DNA of 64,000 nucleotides from Neopestalotiopsis rosae (GCA_023078685.1 JALGAS010000006.1:186001-250000); one strand, 5' to 3'; positions 1 through 12,655 are shown, numbered from the stretch's first letter. Numbers and translations: made by a program. The notes: generated by a model from the letters alone, not told the origin.

Positions 1-144
1 TGCCGAAATTGTTAGATAGGATCAAATGACGATCAACGTGATTCTACGTTGGGTTTGACTGATATTCCAAGTCTCAAGGGGGTAAAAGAGCACAGTCTAT
101 GCAGGGCGTAGACGAGCGAGCAATGCTGAATTTCAGCGACTTAC

Positions 145-387
145 ATCCTGGGGAGTTTGGTCCTTGGGATCCAGTCGCGGCCGGCCTCTTGACCTCTTCT
201 TCTCTTCCTCATGGTCAGCTTGAGATGGCTGAGCGGAAGAGGCGGTCCTCGGTCGTTTCCTCGAAGGAGCCTCATCGCGCATGGAAGGACTTGTTTTCAT
301 CGGCACGGCAGGCGCACGACCTCCTCTGTGCGATGAGAGCCCATCTTCATATTGGGCGGCATTCAGAATCGCCAGATCCGACTGCAT
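145..387 (-). CDS. bZIP transcription factor, first exon only (gene runs off left edge)
   Basis: An ATG at 387 opens an 81-codon exon ending at a GTAAGT donor (position 144 downward). The product is hydrophilic. It ends with a basic stretch containing KKRSRGRPRLDPKDQ, the N-terminal flank of the basic region in a common ascomycete Yap/AP-1-like bZIP family, where it is usually followed by an RRTQIRLAQRAYR-like helix. That continuation is not inside the window. The intron carries a CTAAC branch-like motif close to the edge, and the last bases read ...TTTCGGCA, so the acceptor G probably lies just outside position 1. The family assignment rests on the RGRPRLD motif only. The role (stress or metabolism regulator in the nucleus) is inferred from the family. 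Confidence 0.6.
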
Positions 388-2675
388 GACACGTATTGAT
401 GCTTGGGCAGATCTGGAGGAAGGAATGTAGGTGGCCGTGGTTGGACCCGAGCATAGGGTACGCTGCTGGAAGGGGGTTCCCAGCTACCAGGTTCCCGGGT
501 CTCAGCTCACACTAAGGTGACAGCCTCACGTAGGGAACTCCGAGTATTCACTGCCACCAAAACCTGTAGTCCACGGTATAGGAAGCTGTATATTCAGCGT
601 AATCGCCGTGACGTCGGGCCCCGAGCGTAGGTTTGAGACTGTTTGAGGGGCGTGGCGGCAAAGACACCAAGCAGCAGAAACCATCAACCCTTCCACACTT
701 TTTCTCGCGTAGACGGACAATTGCCAGATATGACGAGTAGTGGTTTTAAAGGAGCGCGTCCGACGGCTAGTAGTAGTGATATCGACATGAGATTCAATTC
801 CTTGTTGTCCAAAGTCACATCAGGATACGTCAGTGGGTTGCTTGCTCAGCAACACACACTCTCACGCATACACGCACACGACGTCGAAAAAAGGGCGTGT
901 TCTGACGGCCGTCAAAAGCTTATTAATGGCTGTCAGCACTTCGCAGGAGTCTCCCGTTTTGACCGAACTTGGACCCTGTGAAATGTTGAAAAAGAGAATG
1001 GGAAAGAGGCGGACTTTAGGTCGGCTTCAAGAGCTAGCTACTTACACTAGAACTAACCTAGTGCTTGGCCCAAAAAAAAAGGAAGAACGAGAACTGCTGC
1101 TACCCTCCTCCAACTCCCAGCCTACCAGCAGCCACTCGACCACTGCCAAAAGCCCAGCTCCTTCTTTTGCCTCCCTCCTACTGCAGTTCTCCGCGGGCAC
1201 TCGGGGGGCCTGGGCCGGGTCGGGCTCCCTTTGGTTCCCATAGGCCCTGGGTAGCTCAACTTGGCGGACAAGAACTTGACCAGGATGGGGTTAGACCGCC
1301 ATTTCCCCCAGTCTGCGTAATGTTACTTGGTAACCAAATTTCCGCTGTACTGAGAGCACTTGTCATGAAGCCTGCAAAAGCAGCCAAGCAGCAAGGTAAA
1401 ATTATATGTACGAAGCGGTGCACAGGTAACAGCTCTATTATGTGTACGATTCGTATTGGTGCGAGGGAGTGAGGGGGCCTTCGGGGTCCAGAGAAGATCT
1501 ATCACTTTCTGCAGGCCATGAACAGAATAAGCAACGATTCATGGGGAAAACCTTCAAGTCGGGCATCCATCCTGCCATTTGCGAAATTATACATACACTA
1601 CTGAATTGTTCATGCAACGGCATAAACGGTCAACTCGACCAGTCCAGTGATATCTAGTTCTGAGCCCCCATAGGCCCCCGCGCATCAAGGGCCTAGTGTA
1701 GGTAAAATAGGTGGGATGATGGATCTTATGTAGGGCCTTGCATCGGGAACTTCCAACAGCCAGCCGTCGCTGTTTCTGCATCCAAAAGCAAAAAACGTTG
1801 ACATGTCTGTTGTGTGCAGATTCGCCCCCGTGATCGTCATACTGAAGGGAGTATTGCAAATCAGCGTTCCGGCTTTCACTAATATAGACAGTTTGACAGT
1901 GACTAGAATTCGGTGTGATAATCGGCAGATCATGGCAAATGGAATCCGATGATTGTGAATGGGAAATCAGAACATGGAAATTCGATAGTGCACCGGATGA
2001 TTTTCATCTAGTGTGGACACCAATTCTTTGATCAGAGAATGATCGAAACGAGCGGCTGACTGAGCTGAGTGCCGTATGTAAGGGAGTTTTATTACCAGGT
2101 CGTGCGCTGTTGGGCTGTTTCCTAGTGTCGAGATATTCTATAATAATGTCCCCATATGCTTGCCTTCAATTGTGGATAATCTAGCTTTCCATTATAAACA
2201 GCTTGTATCCTCGGACCCATATGGTTCTATACTTGCCAGAAAGGACCTGGATCTATAGTTGGTCGGCTCTTGGACTATATTCTGCTCGATGTCCGATACA
2301 GAATCGCTTCCCAAACCCACGGGACAGGTGAGAACTGCAGGCTCAGCCCCTCTAGTTGGAGGGTTGCGCCTCTCGCTTATGGGCGGTGCAGAGCGACTTA
2401 TCCACGGTGGGTTAAACATGACCAGTCGGAGGTAGGCAAGGTAATTGGCGGGGTGGTCTTATTTCGGTGCGCCGACTTGCTACTCGCTGCTTACATACCT
2501 TCCCTCCATATCTCAGGGTAAGCTCACAGAGAGAGCAATTCGTTCTCTTGATTGCGCACAAATACTAGATGGCTTTGCGACTTTGGTTTTTCTTTGCGAG
2601 CATTTGGACCATGTATGCGCCTATAGAGATCTATTGATTGGAGATCTGATCTGCCTACATCAACAGCCAGTCGCC
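388..2675. other. Divergent intergenic region, 2.3 kb
   Basis: This region lies between the outward-reading bZIP exon (minus) and the kinase gene (plus), so it must hold both promoters. I found no ORF with convincing composition or splice structure. There is a run of nine A residues near 1073-1081 and no tandem repeats. Confidence 0.5.
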
Positions 2676-4898
2676 ATGGCCGACACCGCCGACGGTTGGC
2701 AGACGGTAGTATTACCGCATGCTCACAGTAGAGTCAATCAACTCGACAGAGCGCAATTAGCTGCGTACGAGCGCCAGGCCCTCGACTTGTGGGCGCAGGC
2801 AGAGGGTGGTTGGTCCGGCTGGTATGTTGAGAACTTGCACCTTTTACTCTCTGCTACAGTCGTTTGCGCCACCGTCTAACACCTCTCCCGAACCAGTGGC
2901 AAGCACACAACAGACGTCGCCGAAGCAAAGAAACTCCACAGCAAGCTCAAGTCGACAATTGTCCAGAAGCTGGGTCGCGGTGGACAAGGCGAAGTCGAGA
3001 AGCTCAACTATACCCACAAGAACCGTTCGGTCGTACTAGCCAGGAAGCGCCTCAAGGGATTCGTCGATATTCTGCGAGCGGAAGCGGACAACCTCGAGAG
3101 ATTGTGTCACGAGCACATTGTGCGATTGATCGGTACTTACGGATACCATCACAAGGAGCTCTACTTGCTTTTGTGGCCCGCTGCTACTCGCGACCTGGCA
3201 AGTCTCCTGAACGACTTGGACGACCTTCGATTCGATGGCGGCGACCGCGCCGATATACTTGAACGTCTGGGAGAGCTGGAACTCCACGACACAAGCGCGA
3301 TCGACACTCCCTATGCAAGTCGCAATCCAGATGCCATGCGCAATGGCTGTCCCTTGGATTATCTCCGCCGCTCCATGGGCTGCCTAACCGATGCGCTAAA
3401 GTATTGCCACGACTCCGATATTCGTCATTTGGATCTCAAGCCTGAGAATATACTTGTCAGCCCTGGAAAGGTCCATCTGGCTGACTTTGGCATCTCGAGG
3501 GACGTATCAGACCAAGAACATACCATGACGTACCAAGAAATAGGAACGAAGAAATGGTTCGCGCCTGAACGGTTTTCTAGTGCCGGAGGCTGGAATATGA
3601 AAGCGGGCGGCGATATATACTCCCTTGGGCTGGTTTTTCTGAATATTGCTGCCATCATGTATGGAATGAAGCAGTCGGACTTGATGAACATTTTGAAACA
3701 AGTCGACTGGAGGGTCAAGTTGGACCAGTTCAATGTATTCCTTGAGGAGCTGGAAAAGCAAGCCCTTGCAACGCAAGAGTTCGCAGATGCCCGGGCGCCA
3801 ACATACCGGCCAAAACACATTGTCGGACTGATTAGATCAATGACCGACGTCGTTCCAGAGAAACGGCCTGACACAACCGGTGTAAGCCGGGAGCTTTGCC
3901 GCCTCGGCGGGTTGGAGCAAGTCTACTTTAACCCTTGTTGCAAAGTATCGCCCCGGATCCTTACTCAACTACTGGACGAAGATTACGCCAAGATATGCAA
4001 TCAACGAGAGACTTTGGTCATAGAAAATGAGCGCATTGCCAAGCGACTCGACACTCTCGAAGCTGCCGTGTTGACTTATGATATGAGGATTCAAAATCAG
4101 CAACAAAAGTTTGCACGGGACTTGGCACATGTGACCAAGCAGCTGGATGATGTCAAACAGCGCAACAAGGAATTGGAAAGCAAGCCTCACCAAGGTCATC
4201 ATCCTCGTCCCGGAGGAGGTCGTCCAAACCCCAAATCACCAAACCGACACCACAGTAAACCCGTTGGCCCAATTATCAATGCGGTTCAGGTCCCCAGGCC
4301 TCCGTCACCAGAAGTGATACGCCGTCCATCCGGGCCAGACATGCGTAAATCGACAGATTCTTTGACCAACTATCCGCTACGTTCCCGTCCATCCGGTTCT
4401 AGATTGCCACAGCCAGTCAATCCTTCAACGCCAATTCGATCAGGGACACCAGGCACCCCCCGTGATGCAAACTTGACAGATAGCACCATTGATAGCATGG
4501 CCTCATCACTCTTCAGCCGACGTACCACTAGCAGTGGATTATCCCCTAATCCGAGCCCAAGTGCATCAAGAATACTAGTCGGCAAGAATGATGCATCAAC
4601 CGAGGCTGCTGGAGCGGGATATGGTTTGGGCATATCCCAGGCTATACCTGCAGCACCCCAATCCTCAAACAAGACTCTGCGACCTGACGATTTACTGGAG
4701 ATAGGTTCACAACATGGTGGATCGGCTCAAGATACAATGAGTCTGACGAGTGAAGAACAAGAACGTTCTGACTTTGCAAGACCGGCCAGGAAGCCTTCAC
4801 TTCCGATAGCAAAGAGTTGGGCCAATGTTGCTGCAGATAAACAAGGGCTTGCCGGAATGATTGGGGCGGCGGCTACTGGGAAGAAAAAGAAGGCGTAA
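2676..4898 (+). CDS. Serine/threonine protein kinase with long disordered C-terminal tail
   Basis: Exons are 2676-2821 and 2897-4898 (715 aa); the intron has a GTATGT donor and CAG acceptor. Splicing brings an N-terminal segment in frame with a kinase domain at about residues 70-385. Visible elements are a glycine loop LGRGGQGEV (74-82), a probable ATP lysine in the following VVLARKRLK strand, catalytic loop HLDLKPEN (226-233, Asp228), DFG (245-247) and an APE-like WFAPERF. The canonical HRD arginine is Leu, so this may not be regulated by activation-loop phosphorylation in the RD manner. A predicted coiled coil follows (ENER...KELESK). It is followed by a Ser/Pro-rich tail and a basic end, GKKKKA. 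The substrate is unknown. The start was chosen because it is the first ATG in an open frame with a clean intron. Confidence 0.88.
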
Positions 4899-6186
4899 AA
4901 ATTGTGTGAGAAGCAAAATTAAAGTACCGTGATTTATGACTTTCAAGATACCATTGTACAGAATCAAGACGCCGGAATTATATACGGAATTGTCTGTCTT
5001 CCCTCGCCTTCAAGCAGTTGAAGTCCCAATTGTTGGCTGCCCTGTTAGTGACCGTCCACTGAGGAGGAAGACCCTTTTCTTACCACCATTTGAAAACTAG
5101 CTACGAATCCTGTGCATGTCTACAATTCTGCAACAAAACATCCAGCCCTGCTCGGCATTTGGGCTTTTCAGCTGACTAAAGACAAATGCCCATGCCCCAG
5201 CCGCATCAGCCGTTCCGCGTCGTTCACATCATTGGCCAGCTCGCGAATGCCACGAAAATCCGATCCCTTAACCCGTTGCCACCGTAAGATTTTTGTGTCT
5301 GCCGTAGGAAATGCGCCAGACTGAGGATGGGAAAGTCATGTGTCTTGTGATATACGACTTGGCATAACAACGGGAGTCCTACACCACCACACGCTATCGT
5401 TCTTGATGCATAATCTTCTCGGCATGGTCACCGAGCGCCTCGTAGATATAATGTTAATATGATTTATGAAGATGTCTCACAAACTTCATAGAAGCCGCCT
5501 GAAGGCTCAATATTTGGCAGCTGAGCAAGACTTTGGAGCCAATGATAACATATTAGTATGATTTGGCTGACTGAACGGTTCCCGACGCATCGCGGAAATG
5601 CTTCCGTAATTAGCTGTACACTCTGAACGATCCGACAAATTGAGAAAAGATGGAATGTGTACAGTCCCAAGTATGACAGTCTCGGGAACTTTCTTTGTCT
5701 CTCCAATATCTACGTTTCGAATCAAGCAGCCAATGCTTGGCAAAAGCCCGTATAAGGCCAAAAGGCCCAGCTTGACGCAAAAAGTCCGAGACTAGATATT
5801 CGTCACCGTCAGCTGTGGCGCAACTCGTAGTTTTACACTGCCCTTTTTTGACATCTGGGAGAATTGCATATTAGCCAACAGACCTTTCCCCGCTTATGGC
5901 GATTTTGTGATCACGGCAACGATTCGCCAATGAAGAAGGCAGTTGCGGAACTGCAGACAGCCATGGCATACTTTTTGTGATAAACTTGATTGCCTCTCCA
6001 ACCATGTGCAACGCCACAGGAATGTGATCTAAACCTAGGACGATCAAAGATACTTGCCCAATACTGAAGTATAAATAGTTGTGGAATAGAGGACTTTCTC
6101 AGGGCCATGAGCTTTGGTTATCAAAGTCAAATCCATCCATCTACATATACATGTTACCAGTTTTGACGTAATTGAATTAAACAACC
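4899..6186. other. Intergenic region upstream of the tyrosinase gene
   Basis: It contains the kinase 3' end and the tyrosinase promoter. No coding ORF with start, composition or introns was recognised. Confidence 0.5.
6070..6077 (+). promoter_or_regulatory. TATA box of tyrosinase gene
   Basis: TATAAATA lies 117 nt upstream of the tyrosinase ATG, a normal distance for a filamentous fungal promoter. Its presence suggests the promoter is still intact although the reading frame is broken. Confidence 0.45.
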
Positions 6187-8566
6187 ATGTCGGACGGTAC
6201 GAATGGCCCTGTTGTCATAAATGGCATCAAGCCTGATGATCCTGGTAGGTATCAGGGTTCCTTGACACGTGAGAGTAGCTGTCCGTTGACATTATGTAGC
6301 CAGGCCGCCGGCACGTCTGGAAGTTCGCGACATGATCAAGAACCAACCAGATCAATGGAATCTCTATCTCTTGGGGATGGAGAGGTTCCAGAACTCTGTA
6401 GCGGAGAATGCGCCCCTTTCCTACTTCCAGATCTCAGGTAAGCTCTCACAAACGTGTTCTACTTGGAGTGGGTGAATGTGCTCATATGAGTAGGAATCCA
6501 TGGCTTCCCATACACGAAATGGCCAGACAGAAGCTGGAACACGATGAAGTCAGTCAACGGATCTACTAGTTTTGGTGGTTTCTGTACACACAGCTCAATC
6601 TTGTTTCTTACTTGGCACCGCCCTTACCTTGCCTTGTTTGAAGTAAGGGATTCAAATTTCCCCTCCCTTGGGCCATTCGACTAACACTTCGACAAACTAG
6701 GCCGAGTTATACAAGCATGTCAACGCAGTTGCCAACAGCTTTAGTGACGCTGAACGAAAGTCTGACTATGTCAAGGCAGCGAAGACGTTCCGCATGCCTT
6801 ACTGGGACTGGGCCCGACCAGATCTTCCCATCTTTCCGGCGGAAGCTAGCATCAATGCCAATAACCAGGTCGCCCGGCCCAAGGCGTCTACAAAAGCCCC
6901 CATCAAACCGAATCCATTGGCATCATACAAGTTCAGAGAGTCTGCTAGTGATGGGAACGTCAATTGGGTAGGAAATATATAATCTGCCTTCCACCACAGA
7001 TCATGGTCACTAACCAAGTCTTAGTTCCGGGATGTCAATGCGACTATACGTTTCCCGACTAATGGATCCGGTACCCCCAACGAACAGGCATTGAAGCAGC
7101 AGCTGTCGGCCTTCTTCCAAGGGCAGCAGTCCTCGCCAAAGGGCCGAAACCTGACGGAGCGCGTGCTGTACATTCTGCAGTCCTACACCAACTTTGGTGC
7201 CGCGTCCAACAACCGGTTCGACAGCCAGGCCCTGACGCCCGGGTTCGAGGGCTGGGGCAGCATCGAGGACATCCACAACGCCGTCCACAACTAAGTCGGC
7301 GGCGGCGGCCAGATGGGCTCGCCCGCCGCGGCAGCCTTTGACCCCGTCTTCTGGCTCCACCACACCCAGGTCGACCGCCTCTTCGCCATCTGGCAGGCCC
7401 TGCACGACGACCCCCGCGGCCCCGTGACCTACGTGACCGCCCGCCCCGCCGCCGAGGGCAACTTTTATACCCGCGCCGGCAGCACCGAGTCCGCGACCAC
7501 GCCGCTGCTGCCGTTTGTCCAGCTCCTCGGTGGCAGCCCGACCAGCGGCGCTGGCGGGCAGCAGGGTCAAGGGCAGTTTTGGACGTCCGAGGGCGTCCGC
7601 TCCACCAAGACGTTTGGCTACGTCTACCCCGAGACCCGGGACTGGGTGTTCCCCAAGCGCGAGGACGTTGTTCGTGAGCTCAAGCGCCTCTATCAGAGCG
7701 CCTCGCTGGGCAACATTGTCGCGAGCACCGGGGCCGCGCTTGATGCGTCGGTCAAGAATCTCAAGATTAGGGCCGAGGCACACGTCGCTGCTGCCGCTGC
7801 TACTTCCGCAAAGACCCCGGCCACGGCAAGGCCCAGCAATGGCAACATCCCTGAGATGGCCATACAAGCTGAGAAGGAGCCAGCACAAGTGCCCATTGCC
7901 GCCGCGGCACCAGCGCCAGCAGCGAATTCCGCACCGTCATCTAAGCCCCCCAATGGAGTCGGCAATCGCGACATCAAGAAGCTCATCAGCAGCGACAACA
8001 AGTACCTAGAATGGCTAGTGAACATACGCGCCGAAAAGGCCGAGCTAGACGGCAACTACGTGGTGCACATCTTTCTAGGCGACCCGGACGATACATACCC
8101 GCTGTTGTACCCGACCAACCACGCGCACGTGGGCGTGGTGGCGACTTTCGGGCAGGGCGCCGACACGGCGTGCGAGAACTGTCAAGAGGGGAGGACGCAG
8201 GGTCTCCGCATCACAGGCCAGGTGCCCCTGACCATGGCGCTGGTGGAGCGGTACCTCGCGGGCGGCGACGGCGACGGCTTGGTCGAGAGCCTGGCGCCCG
8301 AGCATGTGGTGCCGTATCTGCAGAAGCATCTGCACTGGCGGGTCACCCAGGCGGACGGCTCGCGCCGGTCGCGCGGGGAGCTCAGCAACTTGCTCGTCAG
8401 CGTCGTTACCTGCGAGGCCACGGTGCCGACGGCTGGTTCGCCGGACTCCGACGGCGGCTGGGTTCGCTATGCCGAGATGGTGGTCCCGCGGCCCGAGGCC
8501 ACGACGAACTGGGCGGGCGGGCCGCGGGGGAGTGGTACTGGGTATGTGGGTGGCGAGGTTGCGTAG
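6187..8566 (+). pseudogene. Tyrosinase (type-3 copper monophenol oxidase) interrupted by one nonsense codon
   Basis: Exons are 6187-6244, 6300-6437, 6494-6642, 6701-6967 and 7025-8566, all with GT/AG borders and consistent phase. The frame spans 717 sense codons, but codon 294 (7292-7294) is TAA. CuA is present: H68, H98 (with C96 two residues before it, as in the Cys-His thioether of fungal tyrosinases) and H107 in TWHRPYLALFE. CuB is split by the stop: H288 and H292 in IHNAVHN lie before it, and the WLHH motif (H316/H317) lies after it. The 7313-8566 part holds the rest of CuB and a C-terminal shielding-type domain. There is no signal peptide, as is usual for intracellular fungal tyrosinases that oxidise monophenols in melanin synthesis. 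The predicted truncated product of 293 aa would lack the third CuB ligand and should be inactive. The 3' exon is clearly more GC-rich than the 5' exons. Confidence 0.88.
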
Positions 8567-8852
8567 GAGATGTCGTGACAATTTGAGATACGCATCTGGG
8601 TTTCGATTTTTGATATATCCTGTTTTAAGTCTGAGATGAAAGAAACACCTCGTCCTGGTCACTGCATCGGATGTGCTATACATTTTATTCCTATGTGATA
8701 TCACTATCAAGGAATACTTGTAAGAGAATGGCGTCTTGGATTAATTACATGAGTAGTGAGAACTACATGAGCGCACCCTTTCAATGATAACATAGGAATG
8801 ACTCTGGAATCCATGATCCGAAAACATCCAATTACCCCAAAGCCCATTTTTA

Positions 8853-9601
8853 TCAGTATTTTGAGTATCCAAAATCAGTAGGAGCCCATCGCCGCCGGAC
8901 CTTGCACCTGTCGGGCAACTTGGTGGTTGTCTGTGCTGTGGGCTGCGGTGCTGGCTGCGTAGTCGCAACGAGGGTGGACTTGGGGGTTGTGACAATGTTA
9001 GTGGAAGTCGTTGGCTGATTTACGGCGGTTTTGGCAGTGGTCTGCGCGGCTGGCTGGGTTGCCGCCGGATTTTGGGCCGCAGCTTGCGAGGAAAGTGTTA
9101 GCATAACCGTACATTGAGAGGTGGCTTGTTAAGGGCCTTGAGAAATAACTTGTGAATGAAATCAGCTGCTGTTGCAGGCAACGTACCTTGGGGCGACGAC
9201 TGGGCTGCCGACTGCGTGCTTGGCCGAGCCGACGCCGGTCGAACATGAAATGGAAAGAAGTATTGCAGGATTGACGGGTTGGATTCGAGCAAGATGCGTA
9301 TTCCATATGTATCCAGCTGGCCGAGATTGGTGGGCACAACCCAGTTGTATTGTCCTTGCTGATTATCTACACCCTGCGCAATGTTGCCCAAAATCCACAG
9401 CGTGGCTGGACTTCCGCCGCCGAGCAGCTCCAGAGTAATGGTCCCCTTGTAGCTGGTTGGGTCCCAGACAATCTGAAAGGTCTCTCCAGCGTACACGTCC
9501 TGCCAGTTGGTTGGCTTGCTCATGGGATCAAAGCCCGGTGTCTGAGCCAATGTACCACAGATTCCAAGTAGGAAGAGGGCGAAGATGGTTGAGAAGTGCA
9601 T
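8853..9601 (-). CDS. Secreted Kre9/Knh-like cell-wall protein with Thr/Pro-rich tail
   Basis: Exons are 9187-9601 and 8853-9082 (214 aa); the intron has a GTACGT donor and CAAG acceptor. The ATG at 9601 starts a clear signal peptide (MHFSTIFALFLLGICGTLAQ). The following domain (about 30-120) has the pattern W-x2-V-Y-A-G-E-T-F-x-I-x-W-D-P-T, then G-T-I-T-L-E-L-L, W-I-L-G-N-I-A, Y-N-W-V-V-P and Y-G-I-R-I-L. This matches the fungal Kre9/Knh1-type N-terminal domain of Ser-Thr-rich wall proteins. The C-terminal half is Ala/Gln/Thr/Pro-rich. Unlike many family members it shows no hydrophobic GPI-anchor tail and ends in a basic segment, so it may be freely secreted, or the last exon may be mis-modelled. 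A role in wall beta-1,6-glucan or wall structure is inferred from the family. Confidence 0.8.
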
Positions 9602-10070
9602 ATTGGTGTTTTTGATTTGCAATCTGCGTCGCTACGGTACCGCTTACGTTTCTTTAAATAAGGGCTTCTACAGCGCCTCGCTGATAAGGTCGTATACACT
9701 ACAGCAAGTTGGTGGAAGAGAGCTTGAGATGTAGGGGACCCTGGCCATATGGAACACGTGGAGATGTCGACATCTATGAATTCAAGTCACAAAGCGCTGC
9801 GGAAAGATCTATGGTGATGGCAAATTTCTTTCTTCTCTGCCACTTTCGGGACAAAGATTGGGCTTCCCGGGACAAGCCAGACTGCTATGCAAAGACAAAG
9901 ACTTCATGTATCAGCTTACAACACTCCGTGTCTGTATCGTTCATACTAATTTATTTTTTGAATCTCGAAACAAGATAGAATTAGAGTTCCGTTATTCCAT
10001 GAGCTTCGCGGTGTTGATACTGAGGACTTTGTGTATCTCGACAGGGCATTGTTACCTAGTTTCACCTCAA
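9602..10070. other. Intergenic region with Kre9-like gene promoter
   Basis: It is the upstream region of the minus-strand Kre9-like gene and the 3' side of the F-box gene. A TATTTAAA element (minus strand, 9653-9660) lies about 55 nt from the ATG. Nothing else was recognised. Confidence 0.4.
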
Positions 10071-11782
10071 TTAAGTCGTATCAAAGATTCCATTAACCTT
10101 TCCGAACGAGCGAGCCCAATGAGCTTGGATAGAGGGGCCCGATGCATACGAGATATCTTGCGCATCTGCTTGGCGTTCGATTGCAGAGTAATAGGGGCGC
10201 GGGTAGATCTGTTCACAGTACTCTCTGTGCCGATAGGATATCTCTTCGAGGTCCGAAAGCAGCCAGGTCCGACCAGCGGCAAAGTCCCTCATCAGTGCGA
10301 CAATCGCCTCTGGGTCACACAGAAATCCATCGAAAAGTTCAAGACGCTTCAATGATGAGGGCAGTATGTCCACGAGCCTTGGTACGTTGATATCCCTTGG
10401 CGCGTTATGTTGTTCGAAAGTCGGCAATTCATCGCTGCCCCCAAATATTGCCACTTCGAGCTCAGCATGCTCAAGACGGGTGAAATCCTTCATGTTGGTG
10501 ACAGCGTTCGTTATTCCAAATCGCTTGCAGCGGTCTCCGAACGTGATGGCGAGTTCGGTCAATTGGTGACCGCAATGTTTGGCGACTGTGTCAACAAAGG
10601 CCGCGGCATCCCAGCTGTATTTCCGGTATTCCCTGATTGCGGCCTCCTCATCATCCCGGTGGAATGGTCGGTCGGATGTAGCTATAGGTACATGACTATA
10701 TCTGAAAACACTCAAGCAGGGAGTATGGGCCAATAAAGCTCCGATTGATTCAACGTCCACGTTGGACTCCAATAATTCCAACCTTTGCAGTGGTGAGTCC
10801 AAGTCTGCATAAGGCCAAATGTAGGGGGGTAATGTCGAGATTTCGGCTGTTTCAGCATCACAGTATAGATCTGGATAATGGCTCGTGGTTCGGAGCTTTG
10901 CAAACAAGCTCGTGGCGTGAAATTCTGCAACATTCTTTATTGCGAATAAAGGTGACATTGTCGCAAGAAGTACAGGTAACCCGTGGGATCCAAGCGCTCT
11001 AATGATCTTGCAACGAGCCAATGGCGCGTCGGCTTGTGCTGTGTGAGTATCCCGCATGAAAGTGGTCAAGACCGTCATCAAATGAGATTTGTGTTTGTCC
11101 ATAGCAGCAGCAGCGTCAACTCCATAGCCATCTGCCGTGAATCTTTGTGCGAAGAGCCAATCCGATGGTAAAGTTAACCGGGTGAGATATTTGAGCTGGC
11201 TGATCAAGAGTATTAATGACCAATCCCACTGCCGTCCAGGGAGCCATGAGTCCCAGTGCGGGTCGTTTAGCTGGTCGTTCAGATACCCTGGTTGGCGAAC
11301 TTCCTCGGGAAGAAATGGCAAGCGGTCCAAAAGAGCCTCCACTTGCTGTAGCTTGCCTGTTGACAGCCTATGAACTCGACTTCCCCTGTTGTTATTGTTG
11401 AGCAAGGCGAGCTCAGAAGCTCGAAAGTCTGCGAATCTAGCATACTCGGCAATATATGGATATGCCAAGTTTCTGTAGACTAATGCCCATGACTCCCAAG
11501 GGTGCTGGTCGAGGATAACAAATCTGCTCCATTGTCTTCTGTTTTTGTTATGAGAGGCAAGCCTTGATGTTCCGCAAGCATATATAGCTCTACATGTGAC
11601 CACTAGAAAAAATGCAGGTCAGTAAATGCACCTCATGGATAGAGAAGTAAATGTTCAAAACCGATCCCAGGTGCGTATAAAGTGGCACGTGAAAGCTGCT
11701 TACTGAGATTCTCAAAGTCTGGGGCAGTCGAGAGCTCTAGGATACGACCAAGCAGTTCTGGGGGAAGATCGAGTAGATTCAT
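10071..11782 (-). CDS. F-box-like protein with LRR-like C-terminal region
   Basis: Exons are 11704-11782 and 10071-11602 (536 aa). The first exon encodes MNLLDLPPELLGRILELS, a typical truncated F-box start (L-x-x-L-P-x-E-L). The intron (GTAAGC donor, TTTTTTCTAG acceptor) splits an ATG codon, restoring Met at the start of the second exon. The rest is a long soluble protein with repeated short Leu-rich segments (for example SSLKRLELFDGFL, LQRLELLESNV) that resemble the irregular LRRs of fungal F-box proteins. By family it would be a substrate adaptor of SCF ubiquitin ligases. The substrate is unknown. The F-box is short and the LRR reading is by eye. Confidence 0.7.
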
Positions 11783-11888
11783 AGTCAATGTGGCAAAAGT
11801 CGAAGCTTGAAAGATATGGGACAGATGTCGTTCTTCGAAGCAGCGCGTGGTTGTATAGTCGCGAAAATCAGGGGATTGGGCATCAGCC

Positions 11889-11909
11889 CTGCTGCTGCTG
11901 CTGCTGCTG
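11889..11909. repeat. (CTG)7 microsatellite
   Basis: There are seven perfect CTG units on the plus strand (CAG on the minus strand). The run lies about 107 nt upstream of the F-box gene ATG, probably in its 5' leader or promoter. Confidence 0.85.
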
Positions 11910-12648
11910 CCTGTTTGCCTACCATGTGGAAATGGTGGAGGCTCTTTACAGAAAGCTGAATCGTTTCAGTCTGGTCGCCTTACCGCTCTGCCGTCCATTC
12001 TCATTTGCTGATTGGAGACCTGACAATGCGGGGATGGATACCGAGCTGAGTATTGCTTTCTGCGTCTCAGGTATGAGTTCTTGTCAGTAACGTTTAATAC
12101 GATGTCTTGTGTAGTAGTAAGATGACCACCAATTGGCAGTATCTTTGATGGTCCCCTGTTAGCTGCGACCGAAGCGACAAAGTGCCCTGGACTTAGGGAG
12201 GACCGAGGTATTTGCAGTGCCCATGTCAGCGCCACCAACGCAACCCGACCCGCTAATCTCTCACTCTTGCCGCTGTGGGATTCCCTCACTTCCCCACCCT
12301 CGCCTTACTCTCTGAACATACCTACTATACACATCAGCCTCATTGCAGATCTCTGCCTCTCGTGCATCTCTCTGCGTAGTTCGCTTTCGCTATCACCATG
12401 CTTACTGCGTGCACCTTACCTTGACCAGAAGCAGCAGCAGCCTGCACCAAAGTGTCTCATCGTACGATTGGAAAGTCCATGAGCCATGAGTAGGCAGGGA
12501 GATTTTGACAGCAGTGGTTCAGTGGCGATAATGGCAGAACTGCTTGCTTACTGCGAATCCTCTAAAGCATCGTGAAGCTGTCCATGAGGCGACAGTCTGT
12601 ACAGAAGACGCACAACGCATTGCGGATAGAAAACATGGGAAGAAAAGA

Positions 12649-12655
12649 TATATAA
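12649..12655 (+). promoter_or_regulatory. TATA box of four-module peptide precursor
   Basis: TATATAA lies 202 nt before the ATG at 12857. It sits too close to the in-frame ATG at 12677 for that codon to be in most transcripts, which supports 12857 as the start. Confidence 0.45.

Noticed and set aside
7010..7888. 292-codon minus-strand ORF over the tyrosinase gene
   Set aside because: It is an antisense shadow of a GC-rich exon: Gly/Ala/Val-rich composition with no domain, while the plus frame has copper-site motifs.
8011..8586. 191-codon plus-strand ORF overlapping the tyrosinase C-terminus
   Set aside because: Arg/Gly/Ala-rich off-frame reading of the same GC-rich exon.
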